Shown piece by piece: positions 38,841 through 44,020 of a stretch of DNA of 44,020 bases. The notes beneath the pieces are model-generated. The model was not told where the DNA came from. It saw only the letters and a program-made list of their open reading frames with translations, and did no database searches. This DNA comes from Rhizobium sp. ASV20. Its GTDB lineage: Bacteria > Pseudomonadota > Alphaproteobacteria > Rhizobiales > Rhizobiaceae. Numbering within the stretch: the first letter of the stretch is position 1; every line of letters begins with the position of its first letter. The stretch spans positions 1 through 44,020 of the forward strand of contig NZ_JAELTU010000048.1 in NCBI RefSeq assembly GCF_016429015.1, in the 5' to 3' direction. A program made the translations under genes and the position numbers.

Positions 38841-39832
38841 GCAATGTTCCGACCACGCAGGGAAGGGGCGCGGACACCCAGGCCCGCCCGTCGTTCTTCC
38901 ATTCGCCGGTGGTGCGCCAGTATGGCGGCATCATCATTTCGCTTGCCGTGCTTTGCATCGTCTTCTCGGTGCTGAACCCACGCTTCCTGGCGTTCAACAA
39001 CTTCATGAACATCATGCAGCAGGTGGCGGTTGTCGCCGTTGCCGCTTACGGCATGACCTATGTCATCCTGCTTGGCGAGATCGATCTTTCGATCGGCTCG
39101 ATCATCGCGGTTGCCGGCATGGTTGCGGCACAGGCTTTCGCCATGGGCTTCGGCTTCCTGCCGACCGTTCTTCTGACATTGGTGGCCGGCGCTATCATGG
39201 GAGGCTTGAACGGAGCGCTCTCTGCAAAGCTGATGCTGCCGTCGTTCATCGTGACCGTGGCCAGCATGGGTATCTATCGCGGTGTCGTCAGCCTTCCGAC
39301 CAACGGCGCCCCGGCCATGATCGACAACGATGCATGGCTCGCCATCGGCTCGGAAAGCTTCCTCGGGCTTCCGATCATCATCTGGATCATGGTGGTGCTC
39401 TTCGCGATCAACCACATCGTCCTGTCGAAGTCGATTTTCGGCCGGCAGGTCTATCTTTCCGGCGGCAACCGTGAGGCAGCCGTCTATTCCGGCATTCGCG
39501 TCGATCGCATCAAGATCATCGTTTTCATGATATCGGGCGTGATGGCGGCGATCAGCGGCATTCTGCTCTCTTCGCGCCTGTCCTCCGCACAGACCAATTC
39601 CGGCATGGGCTACGAGCTTGACGCCATTGCGGCTGTCGTGCTCGGGGGCACCTCGCTTGCCGGCGGCGTCGGCACGATGGTCGGCACCATTCTTGGCGCG
39701 TTGATCATCGGCGTAATCAACAACGGCATGAACATGCTGTCGGTGCCCTATTTCTACCAGCTCATTGTCAAGGGCCTGGTTATTCTCATCGCCGTCTGGC
39801 TCGACGTGCGCAGCAAGGCGGTGCGAACGTGA
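38837..39832 (+). CDS. Sugar ABC transporter permease (RbsC-like)
   Basis: A 331-residue permease of the BPD_transp_2 family with eight or more hydrophobic segments. Conserved features include 'LNPRFLAFNNFMNIMQQVAVVAVAAYGMTYVILLGEIDLSIGSI' near the N-terminus, 'GGNREAAVYSGIRVDRIKI', and 'YELDAIAAVVLGGTSLAGGVGTMVGT', all hallmarks of RbsC/XylH/AraH permeases, which lack an EAA loop of the classical form. The start at 38837 overlaps the ATPase stop (ATGA), and its stop overlaps the kinase start (GTGA). Confidence 0.92.
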   Translation: MSNVPTTQGRGADTQARPSFFHSPVVRQYGGIIISLAVLCIVFSVLNPRFLAFNNFMNIMQQVAVVAVAAYGMTYVILLGEIDLSIGSIIAVAGMVAAQAFAMGFGFLPTVLLTLVAGAIMGGLNGALSAKLMLPSFIVTVASMGIYRGVVSLPTNGAPAMIDNDAWLAIGSESFLGLPIIIWIMVVLFAINHIVLSKSIFGRQVYLSGGNREAAVYSGIRVDRIKIIVFMISGVMAAISGILLSSRLSSAQTNSGMGYELDAIAAVVLGGTSLAGGVGTMVGTILGALIIGVINNGMNMLSVPYFYQLIVKGLVILIAVWLDVRSKAVRT

Positions 39833-40791
39833 GCATGAAGAAGATCATTACCATTGGCGAGATCGTCGTCGAGATCATGGCGGTCGAAACGGGCAACGGC
39901 TTCCTGTCCGCCATCCCGCTGATTGGGCCCTTCGCTTCGGGCGCCCCGGCAATTTTCATCGACCAGGCGGCCAAGCTCGGCCAGCCCTGCGGTATCGTCA
40001 GCGCCGTCGGCAATGATGATTTCGGCGTGCTCAATGTCGAACGTTTGCGCAATGACGGCGCGGATGTCTCGGCCATTGCGGTACATCCGACTGCCGCAAC
40101 CGGGAGCGCCTTCGTGCGCTACCGGCAGGACGGCAATCGCGATTTCATCTTCAACATCAAGCACAGCGCCTGCTCCGCCATTGGCTTGACGCCACAGGCC
40201 GAAGCGTTGGTCGAGACTGCAGATCACCTGCATATCATGGGCTCCGCGCTCTTCTCGGACGGCATCGTCGAGGCCATTCACGAGGCGACACGGCGCATCA
40301 AGGCGAAGGGTGGGACGGTCTCCTTCGATCCGAATATCCGCAAGGAGATGCTGGAGCTGCCCGGCATGCGCGAAGCTCTCGGCCATGCGCTTGAGAATAC
40401 CGACCTCTTCATGCCGAGCGGTGCGGAGATCTTCCTCTTCACCCAGGCTAAGGAAGAAAAGGCGGCCGTTGCGGAATTGCTGGCTCGCGGCATCAAGGCT
40501 GTCGTGATCAAGCGTGGCGCCGAGGGCGCCAGCTATTTCGATGCCTCCGGCGAGACCATGGCTCCGGCCTTTAGGGTTGAAGAGGTCGACCCGACCGGCG
40601 CCGGCGACAGTTTCGGAGCGGCTTTCGTCAGCTGCTGGCTGCGCGGCATGCCTGCCGACAAGGCCCTCGTCATCGCCAATGCCACCGGCGCACGCGCCGT
40701 CGGCGTCAAGGGGCCGATGGAAGGCACGTCCAGCATGGCTGAGATCGAAGCCTTCCTCGCAGCCCGCAATCTTTCCGGAGTATCGTCATGA
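39829..40791 (+). CDS. PfkB-family sugar kinase, probable D-tagatose kinase
   Basis: A 320-residue kinase (PF00294). The start is taken as GTG at 39829, which overlaps the permease stop by 4 nt; an ATG two codons on is possible. The N-terminal 'GEIVVEIMA' strand, a di-glycine-type region replaced by 'GAPAIFIDQAAKLG', and the C-terminal anion-hole/catalytic motif 'DPTGAGDSFGAAF' (D260 as base) fit a functional kinase. In Agrobacterium a PF00294 kinase working with a PF08013 enzyme phosphorylates D-tagatose to D-tagatose 6-phosphate. The same pair occurs here with its own transporter, so this activity is the best guess; another ketohexose is possible. Confidence 0.85.
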   Translation: MSMKKIITIGEIVVEIMAVETGNGFLSAIPLIGPFASGAPAIFIDQAAKLGQPCGIVSAVGNDDFGVLNVERLRNDGADVSAIAVHPTAATGSAFVRYRQDGNRDFIFNIKHSACSAIGLTPQAEALVETADHLHIMGSALFSDGIVEAIHEATRRIKAKGGTVSFDPNIRKEMLELPGMREALGHALENTDLFMPSGAEIFLFTQAKEEKAAVAELLARGIKAVVIKRGAEGASYFDASGETMAPAFRVEEVDPTGAGDSFGAAFVSCWLRGMPADKALVIANATGARAVGVKGPMEGTSSMAEIEAFLAARNLSGVSS

Positions 40792-42062
40792 GCAGCACCC
40801 AGATCCTCAGCACACTTCCTGCCCGCTATGCGGCCGGTGAACGACGCGGCATCGCTTCCATTTGCTCGGCCCATCCGTTGGTTGTCGAAGCGGCTTTCCT
40901 CGAGGGACTTGCAGCCGATACGGACGTGCTGATCGAAGCCACCTGCAACCAGGTCAACCAGGAGGGCGGCTATACCGGCATGACTCCCGCCGATTTCCGC
41001 CGTTTCGTGGAGGAAATCGCCGCCCGCGTCGGTTTTGACACGCGCCGGCTGATCCTCGGTGGCGACCATCTCGGTCCCAACCCGTGGAAACACCTGCCGG
41101 CCGAAGAGGCGATGCAGCGCTCCGAAGTGATGATGGACGCCTTCGTGCGCGCCGGTTTCACGAAGATCCACCTCGATACCTCGATGGGCTGCGCCGGCGA
41201 ACCGGTGGCTTTGTCGGATGCAGTGACCGCCGAACGCGCCGCGCGTCTTGCGCTGGTCGCGGAAAAGGCGGCAGCGGAATCGGGCTTTGATTTGCCTGTC
41301 TATATCGTCGGCACGGAAGTGCCGATCCCCGGCGGCGCCATGGAAGCACTCGACCATCTGGAATTGACCAGCCCGGAGGCAGCGCTGGAAACTGTTGAGG
41401 TGCATCGCCGCGCCTTTGCCGCTGTCGGTCTCGAAAGTGCCTTCGCCCGTGCCATCGGCGTCGTGGTGCAGCCGGGCGTCGAGTTCGGCAATGAGAATGT
41501 CGTGGTCTACGACCGTGCTGCCGCCCGCGATCTCAGCAATGTTCTCGGCCGCATGCCGCAGTTCGTCTTCGAAGCGCACTCGACCGACTATCAGCCGGCT
41601 TCAGCCCTGCGCGGGCTCGTCGAGGACGGCTTTGCCATTCTCAAGGTTGGTCCGGGTCTGACCTTCGCACTGCGCGAAGCGCTCTATGGTCTCGATCAGA
41701 TCGCTGCTGTCCTCGATAACGGACCGGAAACCTTGCGCCAGGGCATGGAAGCGCTTTTGCTTGCAGAGCCGAAGAACTGGCAGAAATACTATCACGGCAA
41801 CGAGGCGGAGCTGCGTATTCAGCGGCATTTCTCCTACAGCGACCGCATTCGCTACTACTGGCCGCATCCTGCCGCTGCGGCCCTTGTCGAGGGCTTGTTT
41901 CAAAGGCTCGGCGACCGAGAACTGCCGGAGACGCTAGTCAGCCAGTATCTCGGCGCGCTCTATCCGGCCGTCGCTGCCGGCACGGTGGAAGCGAAGGCGC
42001 GGCCGCTGGCGTTGGAGGCCATCCGGAACGTCATCCGCACTTATAATCGGGCGACGATCTAA
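40788..42062 (+). CDS. GatZ/KbaZ-like protein (PF08013), probable D-tagatose-6-phosphate 4-epimerase
   Basis: A 424-residue TIM-barrel protein. Conserved family stretches are 'IEATCNQVNQEGGYTGM', 'LGGDHLGPNPW' (90-100), 'HLDTSMGCAGEP' (128-139), 'VGTEVPIPGG', 'FEAHSTDYQ' and 'KVGPGLTFALREALYGL'. In E. coli GatZ/KbaZ is the accessory subunit of class II tagatose-1,6-bisphosphate aldolase, with GatY/KbaY as catalyst. No GatY/KbaY gene is nearby here. A stand-alone PF08013 protein of Agrobacterium was shown to epimerise D-tagatose 6-phosphate at C4 to D-fructose 6-phosphate, and the kinase partner supports that role. The start overlaps the kinase stop (ATGA). It is the last gene of the operon. 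Confidence 0.87.
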   Translation: MSSTQILSTLPARYAAGERRGIASICSAHPLVVEAAFLEGLAADTDVLIEATCNQVNQEGGYTGMTPADFRRFVEEIAARVGFDTRRLILGGDHLGPNPWKHLPAEEAMQRSEVMMDAFVRAGFTKIHLDTSMGCAGEPVALSDAVTAERAARLALVAEKAAAESGFDLPVYIVGTEVPIPGGAMEALDHLELTSPEAALETVEVHRRAFAAVGLESAFARAIGVVVQPGVEFGNENVVVYDRAAARDLSNVLGRMPQFVFEAHSTDYQPASALRGLVEDGFAILKVGPGLTFALREALYGLDQIAAVLDNGPETLRQGMEALLLAEPKNWQKYYHGNEAELRIQRHFSYSDRIRYYWPHPAAAALVEGLFQRLGDRELPETLVSQYLGALYPAVAAGTVEAKARPLALEAIRNVIRTYNRATI

Positions 42063-42324
42063 CCTGGATTCCAGAGTGACGACATCCGATACCGACCGCC
42101 GGCCCGTGAATCGATCAGGCCGGTGGTGGCTGTGCCTAGCTGGAATAGGACTTCAGTCAGCTGAAGGCATTCGGGTGGCAAAAGTGTCGCCGCATAGATC
42201 GTTGTTTCTTGTCCGAAATCGCGCTCGGTGCTACCGAGAAGCTTCCATGCGGGGTTGGCGGTATATGCCAACCGGAGTGGGTGGAGAGGGGACGTGATGG
42301 AAGCATGTTCCCGAAGTGGAACCG
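42063..42324. other. 262-bp gap between convergent genes
   Basis: It contains the hairpin at 42095-42127 and a second perfect one: GGTTGGC (42253-42259), loop GGTATAT, GCCAACC (42267-42273). The latter lies 52 nt beyond the HxlR-type gene stop and could be its transcript end. An open frame on the minus strand (42059-42271) is not convincing. Confidence 0.4.
42095..42127 (+). terminator. Hairpin at the end of the sugar operon
   Basis: ACCGCCGGCC (42095-42104) and GGCCGGTGGT (42118-42127) pair over 10 positions in RNA (one G-U) around a 13-nt loop, 33 nt after the last stop. No U-run is present. It probably marks the 3' end of the operon transcript. Confidence 0.5.
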
Positions 42325-42690
42325 TCAGCTCTGCATTTCATCATAGCGGCTCTGGTGGTGCTGGATCTCAATCATGTTCTCGACCGTCCAGTCGTAAAGT
42401 TCTGCGAACGGCTTTTGCAACGACTCCCCCAATGGAGTTCGGGCGTACTCCACCCCTAATACACGTCCCGTCAGAACGGTTCGGGTAACCATCCCGTTCC
42501 GCTCCAACTTGCGTAAAGTCTGGGTGAGGACCCGCTGAGTGATGCCGTCCAGGCGGCTCTTGATCGCATTGAAGCGGCGTGGCTCCTTCAGCACAGCCAT
42601 AACCATCATCGACCATTTGTCCGCTATCTGATCAAGGATGGCGCGGCTCGGGCAATCCGAACGGTAAACAGGATCTGGATCGGGGATCAT
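42325..42690 (-). CDS. HxlR-family transcriptional regulator
   Basis: A 121-residue winged-helix regulator. The family core is clear: 'CPSRAILDQIADKWSMMVMAVL', 'RRFNAIKSRLDGITQRVLTQTLRKLERNGMVTRTV' and 'VEYARTPLGESLQKPFAELYDW'. Cys13 sits just before the first helix, the place of the redox-sensing cysteine in YodB, HypR and QorR. The ATG at 42690 has GGAGA 8 nt upstream. It is divergent from the enoyl-CoA hydratase-like gene (42809) and probably represses it from the shared region. Aldehyde, quinone or electrophile stress is the usual cue in the family. Confidence 0.9.
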   Translation of the reverse strand: MIPDPDPVYRSDCPSRAILDQIADKWSMMVMAVLKEPRRFNAIKSRLDGITQRVLTQTLRKLERNGMVTRTVLTGRVLGVEYARTPLGESLQKPFAELYDWTVENMIEIQHHQSRYDEMQS

Positions 42691-42730
42691 TGGTATTCTC
42701 CAGCATCCCTGGGATGCTTTTGGTGCGTAA

Positions 42731-42762
42731 TTGACACTAGGTATATATTAAATACTTAAAGT
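42731..42762 (+). promoter_or_regulatory. Promoter and operator candidate between hxlR-type gene and enoyl-CoA hydratase-like gene
   Basis: TTGACA (42731-42736) is a consensus -35 box with TACTTA 16 nt on as a weak -10. The -10 overlaps ACTT-A-AAGT (42754-42762), a 9-bp palindrome like the TACTT/AAGTA elements bound by several HxlR regulators. The intervening GGTATATATTAAATAC stretch is very AT-rich compared with the surroundings. Confidence 0.4.
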
Positions 42763-42808
42763 CCTGCAACCTCAACTTCACCCCTCGTGGGGCACGCAGG
42801 AGAACACC

Positions 42809-43642
42809 GTGACTTCCTTCGAATTTACCAAGCTACGCATCGTCAGAGATCGCGGAGTTGCCATCGTCACCATCGACAACCCGCCAGTAAACGTCCTCGA
42901 TGTCGGCATGATGAGCGAGATCAGCCGTTTTCTTGTTTCGGTTCGCGGGGACGAGGAGACACGCGTTATCGTATTCGATAGCACCGATCCCGAATTCTTC
43001 ATCGCGCATGTGGACATGACGCTCATCGATGAACCGAATGCATTCGACGAACTGGCGCAGGATGCACCGGAAGGCTTGAACCCGTTTCAGGCGTTCGGCG
43101 AGTTGCTGCGATCCCAGCCCCAGGTGACCATCGTCAAGCTGGCAGGCTTGGCACGCGGTGGCGGTGCGGAGTTTGTGATGGCAGCCGACATGGCTTTTGC
43201 AGCAGAAGGTCGCGCTGGTCTCGCGCAGTGCGAAGCGCTGATGGGTATCACGCCCGGCGGCGGTGCGACCCAGTATCTTGGAACACGGATGCCGCGATCC
43301 CGAGCCTTGGAGATCGTGCTCGGGGCCGATCTTTTCGATGCCCGGACAGCGGAACGTTATGGTTGGGTCAATCGTGCGCTGCCGGCTGACCAGATCGACG
43401 GGTTTGTCGCCAGATTGGCCCGGCATATTGCCGACTTGCCGCCCGGCGTCATAGCAGCTGCAAAAGCCGCTTTGCCGTCGACTGATCTTCGGGAAGGTTT
43501 GGCTCGCGAGCACGCTGCCTGGGCTGGGCTGTTTGAGCGACCGGCGGCGGAGGCACTGATCCGAGGTGGTCTGAAGGCGGGAGCCCAATCAAAGGCAGGC
43601 GAACGCGACCTGGAGGGACTTCTTCGGGATTTGTCGATTTAG
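42809..43642 (+). CDS. Enoyl-CoA hydratase/isomerase-family protein
   Basis: A 277-residue crotonase-fold protein. The GTG at 42809 has AGGAG 7 nt upstream. The fold is shown by 'VAIVTIDNPPVNVLD' at the N-terminus, the second oxyanion strand 'TIVKLAGLARGGGAEFVMAADMAFA', and 'GLAQCEALMGITPGGGATQYL', which holds one of the two catalytic Glu positions of hydratases. The first oxyanion loop reads 'EFFIAHVDMT' rather than the common F-x-A-G-A-D-L, so true hydratase activity is not certain and another CoA reaction is possible. It faces the HxlR-type repressor gene and probably belongs to its stress- or aromatic-responsive regulon. Confidence 0.87.
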   Translation: MTSFEFTKLRIVRDRGVAIVTIDNPPVNVLDVGMMSEISRFLVSVRGDEETRVIVFDSTDPEFFIAHVDMTLIDEPNAFDELAQDAPEGLNPFQAFGELLRSQPQVTIVKLAGLARGGGAEFVMAADMAFAAEGRAGLAQCEALMGITPGGGATQYLGTRMPRSRALEIVLGADLFDARTAERYGWVNRALPADQIDGFVARLARHIADLPPGVIAAAKAALPSTDLREGLAREHAAWAGLFERPAAEALIRGGLKAGAQSKAGERDLEGLLRDLSI

Positions 43643-43859
43643 CATAGGCTTGAGAAATGGCCTCAAACTATCCGAGGCCTGTCTCGGTCAATTGTGAGCT
43701 TTAGGTCTTCCGGCGCCCGCCGAACGGCGATCTGCAGCCGGAAGATCGGATTCTGACCGGCCTTGGAACCTGTTGGCAGTTATTTCGCGGTTGCGGTTGC
43801 CTCCAACCTTATGATGAATAGCTGCTTCGACAGCCGATAGGATGCTCCGTGCCACGTCA

Positions 43860-44020
43860 ATGCCGACCATGATAAGACATTTTCCATTCTCGCGGTTCAT
43901 CCCTTTGGGATCTCTCCCGATCTGGCTGGCAACAGCAGCGCTTGCCGTCGCGCTGCTGGCGGCTTTTCAGTACAGATCCGGGCTTGCCGCGCTTTCCGAC
44001 TGGACGCGAGGAACGGATAC
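43860..44020 (+). CDS. Membrane protein N-terminus, possibly a sensor histidine kinase (3' end outside window)
   Basis: A frame open to the window edge. From ATG 43860 (43842 and 43869 are also in frame) it encodes a basic, Phe-rich leader 'MIRHFPFSRFIPLG' and one clear membrane helix 'IWLATAALAVALLAAF', followed by 'QYRSGLAALSDWTRGTD'. A short cytoplasmic tail, one helix and then a helical periplasmic start is common in sensor kinases of the DctB kind, but too little is visible to be sure. No strong Shine-Dalgarno is seen for any of the three starts. The 217 bp before it show only a weak GGCCTC/GAGGCC hairpin (43659-43679) that may end the previous gene. Confidence 0.5.
   Translation, partial: MPTMIRHFPFSRFIPLGSLPIWLATAALAVALLAAFQYRSGLAALSDWTRGTD

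Noticed and set aside
40533..41579. 348-codon minus-strand frame over the kinase and PF08013 genes
   Set aside because: The plus-strand genes are strongly supported and their overlapping frames leave no room for a real antisense gene.
42059..42271. 70-codon minus-strand frame in the gap after the PF08013 gene
   Set aside because: The product is not recognised, the frame overlaps the end of the PF08013 gene, there is no ribosome-binding site, and it runs through two hairpins.
43659..43679. GGCCTC/GAGGCC inverted repeat after the enoyl-CoA hydratase-like gene as a terminator
   Set aside because: Only 6 bp with a 9-nt loop and no T-run; too weak to list as a feature.
43688..43900. 70-codon minus-strand frame starting 'MNRENGKCLIMVGIDVARS', which briefly suggested an IS110-like transposase start
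   Set aside because: Only 'GIDVA' resembles such transposases, no catalytic motif or terminal repeat follows, and it overlaps the start of the membrane-protein gene.

Overview
The window looks like chromosome or chromid DNA of a Rhizobium/Agrobacterium-type alphaproteobacterium. The grounds are high GC content, dense runs of ABC solute transporters with their own LacI or LuxR regulators, a CsgH-type curli chaperone, and a PfkB kinase paired with a PF08013 (GatZ/KbaZ-like) protein, a combination known from Agrobacterium. This is inferred from gene content; there is no rRNA or other marker. I saw no tRNA, rRNA, CRISPR array, insertion sequence or prophage.

Layout. 1-4756 (+): the 3' end of a LacI-type regulator, then a NitT/TauT/SsuABC-like ABC importer (binding protein, permease, ATPase) and an MFS transporter. 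4825-18700 (-): a large cell-envelope operon, read from high to low coordinates. It encodes a 1859-residue secreted protein with an LprI-like N-terminus and many G-x-Y beta repeats, a 1990-residue alpha-2-macroglobulin-like protein whose thioester cysteine is replaced by serine, and penicillin-binding protein 1C. 18966-20465 (-): a compact curli-type amyloid locus with two curlin-repeat proteins flanking a CsgH-like chaperone. 20618-22325: a divergent pair that both carry DJ-1/PfpI domains, one a GlxA-type AraC regulator and the other an isonitrile-hydratase-like enzyme. 22579-24941 (+): two overlapping genes for uncharacterised exported proteins, the second ending in a SecDF P1-head-like domain. 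25188-25991 (+): a methyltransferase.

26294-32111: a solo LuxR-type regulator faces a spermidine/putrescine-type ABC operon (ATPase, Tat-exported binding protein, two permeases) that ends in a short-chain dehydrogenase. 32277-34797 (+): an ABM/EthD protein, an alpha/beta hydrolase and an ECF sigma factor with a SnoaL-like tail. 34860-42062: a LacI repressor faces a ribose-type ABC operon whose last four genes overlap by 4 nt each and end in a PfkB kinase and a PF08013 protein. This fits uptake of a ketohexose or hexitol, kinase phosphorylation, and C4-epimerisation of tagatose 6-phosphate to fructose 6-phosphate. 42325-43642: an HxlR regulator faces an enoyl-CoA hydratase-like gene. 43860-44020: the 5' end of a membrane protein, possibly a sensor kinase.

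A recurring regulatory feature is a strong hairpin directly downstream of the binding-protein gene in all three ABC operons (1864-1893, 29588-29620, 37153-37175). It could raise binding-protein yield relative to the membrane genes. Two other hairpins stand out: a perfect 19-bp inverted repeat inside the curli locus, and one lying between the Shine-Dalgarno sequence and the start codon of pbpC.
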